DNA from: Capsulimonas corticalis
Lineage (GTDB): Bacteria; Armatimonadota; Armatimonadia; Armatimonadales; Capsulimonadaceae
Assembly (NCBI RefSeq): GCF_003574315.2
Contig: NZ_AP025739.1
Location: 3,224,001-3,288,000 of the forward strand
Length of the DNA stretch: 64,000 nucleotides
Direction: 5' to 3'
Shown: in pieces, positions 16,442-23,553 of the stretch
Layout of the letters: each line of letters opens with the position of its first letter
Position numbering within the stretch: position 1 is the first letter of the stretch
Made by a program: the position numbers and the translations under genes
The notes under the pieces: model-generated
The model's input: the letters and a program-made list of their open reading frames with translations, nothing else
The model's database searches: none
Told to the model about the DNA's origin: nothing

Positions 16442-17329
16442 ATGATTACTGTGATGGGTGCAACCGGCCGCACCGGGAACGCAATCGCCAAATTACTGCT
16501 TGACGATGGGGTGAATGTGCGCGCCGCGGCGCGCTCGGAGACCAAACTTGCCGCCCTCGCCGCGCTTGGTGCGGAGACCGTGGCGGGAGACGCCGGCGAC
16601 ACGGAGTTCCTGACGCGGGCTTTTCAGGGCGCGGACGCCGTGTACACACTTCTGCCGCACGATCCGGCGGAGCCCGATTATCACGGCGCCCAGCGCCGGA
16701 TGGGGGAAGCGATTGCGGCGGCCATTCGAAGCGCCGGCGTGCGGCGCGTCGTCTTTTTGAGCAGTGTCGGCGCGGACCATCCGGTCGGAACGGGATTCGT
16801 CGCCAGCCTGTACGATCAGGAGGAGCGGCTGCGGCAATTGGACGGCGTGAACGTGCTGAACCTTCGGCCCGGCTCGTTCTTCGAGAACTTCCACGAGATG
16901 CTGCCGCTGATTCGGCAGGAAGGAATTGCGGGCGATGTCGTGACGCCCGATCTTCGCATTCCGATGGTGGCGACGCGCGATATCGCCGGCGCGGCGGCCG
17001 CAGCGCTGAAAGCCCGCGATTGGAGCGGCGTGGTCGTGCGCGAACTGCTTGGCCCGCGCGATCTCAGTTACGCCGAAGCGGTCGCGATCCTCGGCGCGCG
17101 CATCGGCAAGCCCGACCTCGCCTACGTGCAGTTTCGCGAAGGCGAGATGATCGGCGCACTCACGCACATGGGCTGCTCCGCCGATTTTGCGCGGATGTAT
17201 GTGGAACTCGCCCAGGCGATCAATCACGGCGCGGTCAAATCTCAGGAAGTTCGTAGCTCCGCGAGCACAACGCCCACGCGCTTCGAAGACTTCGCCGACG
17301 AACTGGCGCAGGCGTATTTCGCCGTTTAG
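16442..17329 (+). CDS. NmrA-like NAD(P)-binding protein
   Basis: 295 aa, atypical SDR. The nucleotide motif GATGRTG lies at residues 6-12, followed by VNVRAAARSETKLAAL and then VVFLSSVGADHPVG. The catalytic YxxxK of ordinary SDRs is not evident, as in NmrA/quinone-reductase-2-like sensors or reductases. ATG 16442 is preferred over the upstream in-frame ATG 16421 because GGAGG lies directly before it. Followed after 12 bases by the DUF1772 gene, probably as an operon, and divergent from the AraC regulator. Confidence 0.88.
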   Translation: MITVMGATGRTGNAIAKLLLDDGVNVRAAARSETKLAALAALGAETVAGDAGDTEFLTRAFQGADAVYTLLPHDPAEPDYHGAQRRMGEAIAAAIRSAGVRRVVFLSSVGADHPVGTGFVASLYDQEERLRQLDGVNVLNLRPGSFFENFHEMLPLIRQEGIAGDVVTPDLRIPMVATRDIAGAAAAALKARDWSGVVVRELLGPRDLSYAEAVAILGARIGKPDLAYVQFREGEMIGALTHMGCSADFARMYVELAQAINHGAVKSQEVRSSASTTPTRFEDFADELAQAYFAV

Positions 17330-17341
17330 AAAGGGAAAACA

Positions 17342-17932
17342 ATGATCGATGAGAAAGCCATTGACGACCGTCCGGCGGCGTATCCGTCGGACGAAGCCCG
17401 GTCGGAATCTTCGGAACGCGCCGCCGGTGCGGCGCTCGGAGCGTCCATGATCGCGATGGGGCTGATTTCCGGCGTGTACTACGCATTTTCCTGCGCGGTG
17501 ATGCCGGGCCTCGCGCGGGCGGACGACCGCACGTTTCTCGATGTCATGCGACGAATTAACGACGCGATCGTCAATCCCGTGTTCATGCTGAGCTTCTTTG
17601 GCGCATTCGTGCTTACGGGAACCGCCGCCGCGCTTCAGCGCCGTCTTGGGAAGCGCGAAGCGACCCCCTGGATCGCGGCGGCCGCCGCGCTTTACGGCGC
17701 CGCCCTTGCGGTGACGGTTGCGGCGAATATTCCGCTCAACGACGAGATCGCACGGCCCGGCTCGTTAGACGCCGTCGCCGACCTGGCGGGGCTCCGGCAG
17801 CGATTTGAAGGATCCTGGAATCTCTGGAACGACGTGCGCGGGCTGGCGTCCGTGGCGGCGCTCGCGTGCCTCGGCCGGGCGCTTGTGCTCCATGGTCGTG
17901 AGAGTCGTTCCGCGAAGGCGCCTGGAAAGTAG
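17342..17932 (+). CDS. DUF1772 / anthrone oxygenase-family membrane protein
   Basis: 196 aa with four hydrophobic helices after a 30-residue polar N-terminus. The family pattern is clear: GLISGVYYAFSCAVMPGLARADDRTFLDVMRRINDAIVNPVF, then the polar NIPLNDEIARPG loop and RFEGSWNLWNDVRGLAS before the last helix. Members include fungal anthrone oxygenases, but bacterial roles are undefined. In an operon with the NmrA-like gene, with AAAGGG before the ATG. Confidence 0.85.
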   Translation: MIDEKAIDDRPAAYPSDEARSESSERAAGAALGASMIAMGLISGVYYAFSCAVMPGLARADDRTFLDVMRRINDAIVNPVFMLSFFGAFVLTGTAAALQRRLGKREATPWIAAAAALYGAALAVTVAANIPLNDEIARPGSLDAVADLAGLRQRFEGSWNLWNDVRGLASVAALACLGRALVLHGRESRSAKAPGK

Positions 17933-17946
17933 CATGGGGACGTATG

Positions 17947-19479
17947 TCAATCGAGCTGCCGCTGAAGCGCCATCAGGGCGAAGCCGAGCAGCGCGACGCC
18001 GGCGAGCAGGGTGAAGGCGTCGAGACACGACAGCAGGAGGATCTGTCGTTCCAGCGCCTTCCCCATCAGCGCAAGCGCGGCGGCGTGCGCGTCGGCCGCC
18101 CCCAATCCATGCGCGATCAGCCCGTGACTGAGCGTCGAGATGCGCTGAGACACCGCCGCGCTGGAGGGATCGGCGTCGCCCGCCAGATCGAACCGATGGA
18201 CTGCCGCGCGGTGGTGGAGCATGACGGTCATCGCCGCCACCGCGAAGGTCTGGCACAATTGCCGAATGATATTCTTCAAACGGTATGCGTGGCTGTAAAA
18301 GTCCAGTTCAAACTCTTTGAACGCCAGGCCCGCGACGGGAAGCACGAGCATCGCCGCGAACAGGCTGCGCAGGAAGAGGGGGAGATAAAGACCGGACGCC
18401 GCGATCTGTGTCGAAAGACGCGACAGCATCCAGAAAGCCGCCGCCATGCTGAGCATGCCCGCGCACATAAGCAACTTGCGGCGGCGCAGGCGGCTGCTGA
18501 CGCCCAAATACACCATGACGCCCGCCATGGAGACGACGCCGGAAAAGAACAGCAGGCGGCCCATGAAGTCCACCGAATACAAAAGGACCTGCTCGCAAAA
18601 CACGGGAAACAGATACGAGAACGCGTAGGCGAGCAAATAGTAGATAAAGTAAAAGAGCAGCCCCCAGAGAAACTGCTTGTTGCGCAGGCCGGTCAGATGC
18701 AGGATTGGATCGGGGACGCGCAGCTGGTGGGTGACGAAGCCGACGATCGCCAGGATCGCGACCGCCAGCAGAAGCAGCAGATGCGGGGACTGCGTCAGAA
18801 ACTGGAATCGCACTCGCTGCATCACGATCTCCACGGAGACGATGCTGACGGCGAAGAGGGCGATCGGCCAGTAGTCGTAACGCACGCGGCGCTCGATCTG
18901 CTGCTCCGCCTTTTCGGCGCTCTCCGGCTCGGGGACCGTGAACCATACCAGCAGCGCGCAGGCGAGGATGATCGGGACGATGATCCAGAAGATCCAGTTC
19001 CACGTGCTCGCGTCGATCAAGCGCGTCGCGAGCAGCGGCGCTAGCGTCGATCCTCCGAATACCCCCGCCATAAAGAAGCGCAGCGCCTTGACGCGCTCTG
19101 GGCCGAGAAACGTAAATTGGATCAGGATGCGGCAGGAGGTGAACAGAGCGCCCGCCCCGGCGCCCTGGACAACGCGCCAGGCAATCAAGGTAATGACGGA
19201 ATGGGCGAAGCCGCAGCCGAGGCTCGCGGCGGCGTAAACGATCAGGGAAGCGGTGAGGTAGCGCCGGTATCCAAAGTGCTCCGTCAGATTTTGCTGAAGC
19301 AGAATCATCAGGATCGCGGCGGTGGCGTAGGCGGCCGTGACCCAGACAAACTCTTCCGGAGTCGCGCCGACGCCGCCCTGGACGTGCGCCGACGAGAGCA
19401 CGAGCATGGAGTTCTCCAGGAACTCAACGCCGGTCGTCAGACCCAGAGTGAGCATTAACAAGATACGTTTGGACAGCAA
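17947..19479 (-). CDS. DHA2-type MFS transporter, candidate lasso peptide exporter
   Basis: 510 aa with about 14 hydrophobic helices, the size and layout of DHA2 drug:H+ antiporters (EmrB/QacA type). The N-terminal half shows WVTAAYATAAILMILLQQNLTEHFGYRRYL (motif A region) and VVQGAGAGALFTSCRIL (motif C-like). It is the last gene of the lasso operon, 18 bases after the GNAT gene. Lasso clusters more often use an ABC exporter; no ABC transporter is present here, so this protein is the natural candidate for export or immunity, by context only. Confidence 0.85.
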   Translation of the reverse strand: MLSKRILLMLTLGLTTGVEFLENSMLVLSSAHVQGGVGATPEEFVWVTAAYATAAILMILLQQNLTEHFGYRRYLTASLIVYAAASLGCGFAHSVITLIAWRVVQGAGAGALFTSCRILIQFTFLGPERVKALRFFMAGVFGGSTLAPLLATRLIDASTWNWIFWIIVPIILACALLVWFTVPEPESAEKAEQQIERRVRYDYWPIALFAVSIVSVEIVMQRVRFQFLTQSPHLLLLLAVAILAIVGFVTHQLRVPDPILHLTGLRNKQFLWGLLFYFIYYLLAYAFSYLFPVFCEQVLLYSVDFMGRLLFFSGVVSMAGVMVYLGVSSRLRRRKLLMCAGMLSMAAAFWMLSRLSTQIAASGLYLPLFLRSLFAAMLVLPVAGLAFKEFELDFYSHAYRLKNIIRQLCQTFAVAAMTVMLHHRAAVHRFDLAGDADPSSAAVSQRISTLSHGLIAHGLGAADAHAAALALMGKALERQILLLSCLDAFTLLAGVALLGFALMALQRQLD

Positions 19480-19497
19480 CGATGAGTTTTGCGCGTT

Positions 19498-20064
19498 TCA
19501 GGACGGCGCCAGCCGCTTTCGCATCCGTACAACCGGAAGCGTCAGGCCGTCCCGCATCGGGATTTCGAACCGCTCCGATTCGTGATACCCAAAAACTGCG
19601 TACAAAGGCTCGCCCGCGAGGGTGGCGACGATCTCGACGTCCCGGAAACCCGCCTGAAGGATCGCATCCTCGCAGGCCGACATAATCCGGCGTCCGATGC
19701 CGCGCCGGGCGAACTCCGGATGCACAAAGAAAGCTCGGACGCGCGCCGAGTCGCGAGTGGGGTCGAGCAGGGAATCGTCGTCGGGGTTCCTGCCGTCATC
19801 GCCGCCGAAGAGCGTCTTGCGCCGGCTCCATCCGCCGCATCCCACGATCCGCCCGGCTGCCTCCACGACAAAATAAGTCCCATCGGCAATCAACTGGCGG
19901 TCGACGCCGAAGATCGGCCCAAGCGCCGCCTCGATCTGTATGGGCGTATAATAGTCCGCCTGAAGCGCATGCGCGGAAAGAGGGATCAGCTCCGCGAGCG
20001 CGTCTGCATCGCCGAGGCGCGCGAGCCGAAGCGTTAGGGCAGGAAGCTTGGGATCGTCATTCAT
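19498..20064 (-). CDS. GNAT N-acetyltransferase in the lasso operon
   Basis: 188 aa with a complete GNAT fold: VVEAAGRIVGCGGW (beta-4), VRAFFVHPEFARRGIGRRIMSACED (motif A, acetyl-CoA pyrophosphate loop RRGIGR) and LYAVFGYHESERFEIP. It overlaps the nucleotidyltransferase stop by eight bases and precedes the MFS gene by 18, so it is in the lasso operon. It may acetylate the peptide (as tailoring or self-protection), or may be an unrelated passenger. The 17-residue core predicted here has no lysine, so any modification of it would have to be on a hydroxyl or on another substrate. Confidence 0.85.
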   Translation of the reverse strand: MNDDPKLPALTLRLARLGDADALAELIPLSAHALQADYYTPIQIEAALGPIFGVDRQLIADGTYFVVEAAGRIVGCGGWSRRKTLFGGDDGRNPDDDSLLDPTRDSARVRAFFVHPEFARRGIGRRIMSACEDAILQAGFRDVEIVATLAGEPLYAVFGYHESERFEIPMRDGLTLPVVRMRKRLAPS

Positions 20065-21268
20065 CGTTTAGTATCACTTGGGCGCTCTGTCGGTGAAACA
20101 ATGTGTGCAGCATGGAGGCGGCGTAGGTCTTTACAATGCGCAGTGGACGCGAAACGCCATAGAGCGGCCTTGGCAGGCGCATTGTCTCCACATCGGCTAG
20201 GGTGGGAGTGGTGAGCGCGAACCAGCAGTAGACACATCGCTCCCGCATCTTGTGGGCGCGAAGATTATAGAAAAACAGCTCGCCGACTTCCGGCTGCTTT
20301 TCCTCCACACATACGCGCCGACGAGCCTCCTCCGCCAGCGCATGCGCCACACGGTCGCGGCGCGCCATGGGCGCTAGCGCTTCAGGAATAGGGACTCCCG
20401 TCAGCGCTTCCGCGAGCAAAAGACCGACGAACACGATTCGCTCATTGCCGGAGTCGCGCGCGCGGGATGCGACAACCTCCCAATCTTCAACCATTGAGCC
20501 GCGCGCCATCGCGGACACCGCGCAGATCCACTCTAGACGCTCCCAAAGGTGTTTTACCCCATGCACGCAAAGATAGAGAAACTGATCTTCTGGACTGAGA
20601 GTGCGGACGGAGGATCCGGCGAGAGGAATGGGAGTCGCTCGGCCAATGATGTCCCGCACCTGCTTCTCGGATTGAAAACAAGGGTTGGTAAGCCGGTGGT
20701 GCAGCTCAACCCGGACGCCGGTTGCCGCCGAAGCGAAACAGAAGTTGTGGTAGGATCGCATGTGGATGTCGCTATCTGCCTCAGAGCCGCAGAATTCGTC
20801 CACATAACCGAGGCCGCGCAATACACGGGCGGCCCGTTCGATCTCGTCCGGAGACGTCAGCAGATCTAAATCGCCGAAACACCGCAATGCAATGCTGTCG
20901 TAGAGAGACTGCGCCAGCGCCGGTCCTTTGATCGCGACCGCCATTACCCCCTCGGCTTCCATCGCTTTCGCGATCCGAAGAAGCTCGGCCGTCATGTGCA
21001 GACTATGACGCCCTGCGCCGTGTGAGAGCTGAGCCAGACGCGCGATCACATCGGCGGGAACGCGTGCTGGCTGCGTTTCGCAAAGATGCTTGTGGAGAAG
21101 CGGAACAAGACCATGCTTCATCGCGAGCGAAACCGTGGAGGGCCAGTCGACAGGAGCGTCCAGCAGGCGCGCGAGACGCGTCTGCGCGGCGGCGTCCAAA
21201 TGAACTCGGCCGCAAACGGTGAGCAGTTCTCGTTCACGAAAAGCGGAGTTAAGTGGCGCAGACGTCAT
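20057..21268 (-). CDS. Lasso-cluster nucleotidyltransferase family protein
   Basis: 403 aa of the NTP_transf_5-like family found in many lasso peptide and other RiPP clusters. Diagnostic region near residues 110-150: VMAVAIKGPALAQSLYDSIALRCFGDLDLL, with the metal-binding DLDLL and following ERAARVLRGLGY. In kinase-containing lasso clusters such enzymes are thought to add further phosphate or nucleotide groups to the phosphorylated peptide. It overlaps the B2 peptidase by 20 bases upstream and the GNAT by eight downstream. The C-terminal LFFYNLRAHKMRERCVYCW segment has a Cys pair. Confidence 0.88.
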   Translation of the reverse strand: MTSAPLNSAFRERELLTVCGRVHLDAAAQTRLARLLDAPVDWPSTVSLAMKHGLVPLLHKHLCETQPARVPADVIARLAQLSHGAGRHSLHMTAELLRIAKAMEAEGVMAVAIKGPALAQSLYDSIALRCFGDLDLLTSPDEIERAARVLRGLGYVDEFCGSEADSDIHMRSYHNFCFASAATGVRVELHHRLTNPCFQSEKQVRDIIGRATPIPLAGSSVRTLSPEDQFLYLCVHGVKHLWERLEWICAVSAMARGSMVEDWEVVASRARDSGNERIVFVGLLLAEALTGVPIPEALAPMARRDRVAHALAEEARRRVCVEEKQPEVGELFFYNLRAHKMRERCVYCWFALTTPTLADVETMRLPRPLYGVSRPLRIVKTYAASMLHTLFHRQSAQVILNDE

Positions 21269-21728
21269 TCTCGACCTTCATCAATAGCTGAAAACTTCCC
21301 GGTCCGGCAGAGGTCATGCAGCGTCCATCCGGCGTTTCCACCCAGGCGTGCGCGAGAAACTCGCCATTCTCGGCTTTCGCCACGCCGATTTTGAGGGACG
21401 CTGGGTTTCCGAGTCTTTTGATAAGGACAAATGTCGCCAGCGACTGAGTTAGGCACGTCGCGGCAGGCACATACCGCGCCATGGATCCAACCGCGCGCGC
21501 GCAGACCAGGCAATCACGGTTACTGGCCGCCGAAGCGTTGCGTGCTGGATGGACGCGACGCTCGATCCATCGGAGCACCCATGGGAACGGCGCCGTCCAA
21601 AGAGCGATCCGAATGACAGCCAGGAGCGCTAGGGCGCGCAGATAGACGCCTTGATCCCGTATGCTCAGCGATCGCCACTTCGCGCCGTGGCGACGAAGTA
21701 TGGCGAGGCGATTAGTACGAAGCGTCAT
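21249..21728 (-). CDS. Lasso peptide leader peptidase (B2 protein)
   Basis: 159 aa, transglutaminase-like cysteine protease that removes the leader peptide. The catalytic Cys is in VPAATCLTQSLA, His in FLAHAWVE, followed by TPDGRCM with the candidate Asp. An N-terminal helix-rich segment (ALALLAVIRIALWTAPF) precedes the domain, as usual. ATG 21728 (MTLRTNRLAIL) is chosen: the frame is open to 21848, but the extra 40 residues lie across the B1 gene and look non-coding. Overlaps the B1 stop by 17 bases and the nucleotidyltransferase start by 20. Confidence 0.92.
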   Translation of the reverse strand: MTLRTNRLAILRRHGAKWRSLSIRDQGVYLRALALLAVIRIALWTAPFPWVLRWIERRVHPARNASAASNRDCLVCARAVGSMARYVPAATCLTQSLATFVLIKRLGNPASLKIGVAKAENGEFLAHAWVETPDGRCMTSAGPGSFQLLMKVENDVCAT

Positions 21729-21999
21729 GGGTGATGACCACCAGATCGTGCCGCTCCAGATCCGCCAGCAGCACCGCGAGATCCGCCTGCGCTCGCTCCG
21801 GTTCGACATCGTACTCGCCGATAATATTTTGCCGCAGATCGCTGACATGGATTGGGTTTTGAACCCACTCCCAGATGCGCGCGCCGATTGGATTGAGGCC
21901 GTAATACGTGCTGTTCTTCAAATTGAGGATTGCCATGTCGCCCTGCAAATCGCAGGAGACCTGTTCTTTGCTTGCGGTGATAGTGGCGTTGTCGTCCAT
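21712..21999 (-). CDS. Lasso peptide RRE protein (B1, PqqD-like)
   Basis: 95-aa winged-helix RiPP recognition element that binds the precursor leader and delivers it to the B2 peptidase. PqqD/B1 pattern: MAILNLKNSTYYGLNPIGARIWEWVQNP, then LRQNIIGEYDVEPERAQADLAVLLADLERHDLV. ATG 21999 is preferred (GGGAG five bases upstream); an ATG at 22014 overlapping the kinase stop is also possible. It sits between the kinase and B2 genes. Confidence 0.93.
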   Translation of the reverse strand: MDDNATITASKEQVSCDLQGDMAILNLKNSTYYGLNPIGARIWEWVQNPIHVSDLRQNIIGEYDVEPERAQADLAVLLADLERHDLVVITHDASY

Positions 22000-22010
22000 A
22001 GATGCTCCCT

Positions 22011-22955
22011 TCATCGAACTATTCCAGCGTTTGCTTCCCCGCAGTCGCTTTCGACGAGCGCCGCGACCTCATGCAGCGCCTGGAAATCCAGCGGCCGCTT
22101 CAGACGCCGAATGTGCGCCTCAGCGGTTAGAGCGGCGCATTGACGCATATGCGTCGTCTTATTCTCCTGCGATACCAGCATCCCCACCGCATAAGTATGC
22201 CGGATGATCTCCACGACCGCATGTTGACGTTCCAGACATTCGATCTCAGGCCAGTCGCCTTGCGCGAGGATATAAATGCGTTCCAATCTTAAAGAACTGC
22301 GGCCCGCGCCTTCCGCGACGGGGAAGCCGTACTTCGGATGTGTGGCGTGTACTTTATTCAGCTGGGCTGTATTATGTCCCAGAGCGGCGGCGGAATCGGG
22401 AGTGAGTTTTAGTCGCGGAAAGCCGGACTGGACGGTCGGCCGCGCCGGATCGGCGAGGCAGACCGCCACGATATCGTCGGCGACCACTGTATGTCCGCGC
22501 GCTTGCAGCGCGGCGGTCATTGTGGATTTTCCGGCGCCGGCGGCGCCTAAAAAGGCGACGACGCTTCCATTCACAACTGCCGCGCTCGCGTGCAATGTCA
22601 GGAAACCCCGTTGATGCAGCAGAGCGCCCAGAGCAACGCCGAGAACAAAAAGACGCAGGACGCTATTATCGACGCCGGACTCTCCCTCCACTAAGATTTC
22701 TCGGCCGCCACGGATACAAATTCGGCACGCTCCTTCGAAAGAAAGCCACACGGCGTCGCCATACATCCAGTGCCCCTCGCGGATATCGCTGGCGTTGCTG
22801 GGAATCGCAGGAAGACTTTCTACTCGAATTGCTACATCAGCCGTTTCAAACTCTGCCGACGAGAGAGGAGTAAGTTCCGGCAAAGGCAGCGTCGAGTCGA
22901 TTGTGAGGCCGTAGGCGACATATCGATATCGTGTGGCTGGAAGAGCGAGAATCAT
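22011..22955 (-). CDS. HprK-like kinase, predicted lasso peptide tailoring kinase
   Basis: 314 aa. HPr-kinase/phosphorylase-like C-terminal domain: TLHASAAVVNGSVVAFL leads into the P-loop GAAGAGKST at residues 137-145, followed by VVADDIVAV (metal-binding acidic pair) and SGFPRLKLTPDS. The N-terminal about 120 residues form the usual accessory beta domain (YVAYGLTIDSTLPLPEL). Relatives in lasso clusters (paeninodin type) phosphorylate the C-terminal Ser of the peptide. Here the predicted core ends in Ile just before Ser56 of the precursor, so the acceptor is not obvious (core Ser44 or Ser51, or Ser56 if processing differs). It starts 16 bases after the precursor stop. Confidence 0.9.
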   Translation of the reverse strand: MILALPATRYRYVAYGLTIDSTLPLPELTPLSSAEFETADVAIRVESLPAIPSNASDIREGHWMYGDAVWLSFEGACRICIRGGREILVEGESGVDNSVLRLFVLGVALGALLHQRGFLTLHASAAVVNGSVVAFLGAAGAGKSTMTAALQARGHTVVADDIVAVCLADPARPTVQSGFPRLKLTPDSAAALGHNTAQLNKVHATHPKYGFPVAEGAGRSSLRLERIYILAQGDWPEIECLERQHAVVEIIRHTYAVGMLVSQENKTTHMRQCAALTAEAHIRRLKRPLDFQALHEVAALVESDCGEANAGIVR

Positions 22956-22971
22956 CGATAGCGCCTCATGA

Positions 22972-23451
22972 TCACTGGATCATCTTCCGCTTCAGCATGT
23001 CAATCTCTCGGCGCAGTTCGCCGATTTGTTCGTCACGCTGCTGCACCAGATCGTAAAGCGCCTGGATCGCCGCGATCGTCACTCCGTTCGCGTCGACCAT
23101 ATTGATATGCTTATCGTTTTCGCCGACACCGAACGCCGCCGCGAAGTCCTGGGCCATCGGGCCGATATGACGGATCGCGGGGTTTTGGAAGTGATAGCTC
23201 CACGACGCCACGGGGATAGAAACCAGACGCGCCAGAACATCGTGTGCGTCAACAGTCGCGAAGTCCTGCTTCATGGATCGGTCGCTAATGATGACTTGAC
23301 TTCCAATAATTCCATCGCCAGAGTTTGGTCCAATAAATTCAGTGATATTGGCAATGGTTCCATGGACGGTCAGCTCCGGCGTTTCGTACGCCTTCTTCGC
23401 GGGTTCCTGATCCTCAGCGCGGCTCGTGAAATCTTGCGGGGTGTCGGTCAT
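22972..23451 (-). CDS. Lasso-type precursor fused to a peptidase S74 chaperone domain
   Basis: 159 aa in three parts. Residues 1-38: lasso-family leader with KKAYETPELTVHG, matching Y22-x2-P25-x-L27-x3-G31-x5-T37 at every position. Residues 39-55: candidate core. If Thr is at -2 as usual, the core begins at F39, and D46, its only acidic residue, is at position 8, suitable for an 8-membered macrolactam ring. Residues 56-159: full-length peptidase S74 (endosialidase-type intramolecular chaperone) domain, with SDRSMK (Ser56 and Lys61, five apart as in the S911/K916 dyad of phage endosialidase), IRHIGPMAQDFAAAFG, GVTIAAIQALYDLV and a C-terminal coiled-coil helix. S74 domains trimerise and self-cleave just before the Ser. 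AAAGGAG precedes the ATG. It lies between cyclase and kinase genes. The lasso assignment rests on leader plus neighbours; maturation is inferred. Confidence 0.88.
   Translation of the reverse strand: MTDTPQDFTSRAEDQEPAKKAYETPELTVHGTIANITEFIGPNSGDGIIGSQVIISDRSMKQDFATVDAHDVLARLVSIPVASWSYHFQNPAIRHIGPMAQDFAAAFGVGENDKHINMVDANGVTIAAIQALYDLVQQRDEQIGELRREIDMLKRKMIQ
23287..23337 (-). other. Predicted lasso core peptide region
   Basis: Codons 39-55 of the precursor, FIGPNSGDGIIGSQVII. Start set by Thr at -2 (T37), end set by the S74 cleavage point before Ser56. The ring would be Phe1 amine to Asp8 side chain, with a nine-residue tail containing no large plug other than Gln/Val/Ile. Seventeen residues is a normal lasso length. 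All three boundaries (leader cut, ring residue, S74 cut) are predictions. Confidence 0.6.
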
Positions 23452-23553
23452 TTGTTTTCTCCTTTAGCGAACGCGGATGATTTTTTGAGGAACAGCACTG
23501 TCATGGTTCCATGAAATGTCGTGAAAATTAAAAATATTTAATTTGATATGGGT
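23452..23553 (-). promoter_or_regulatory. AT-rich gap upstream of the lasso precursor with a dyad
   Basis: The only sizeable gap inside the lasso operon (102 bp), and far more AT-rich than its surroundings. It holds an AT-only stretch around 23527-23545 (aaaattaaaaatatttaatt) and a ggaac-N12-gttcc dyad at 23489-23510. An internal promoter or operator raising precursor expression over the enzymes is plausible; nothing diagnostic is seen. Confidence 0.4.

Noticed and set aside
23329-23331. Lasso core starting at Gly41, since Gly is the commonest first residue
   Set aside because: This would put the only acidic residue, Asp46, at position 6, too small a ring, and would place Thr37 at -4 instead of -2. 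Phe39 satisfies both rules.
22972-23451. Precursor as a phage tail-fibre or endosialidase fragment
   Set aside because: S74 domains are common in phage tail proteins, but no other phage gene is present, the protein has a perfect lasso leader, and it sits inside a tight lasso biosynthesis operon.
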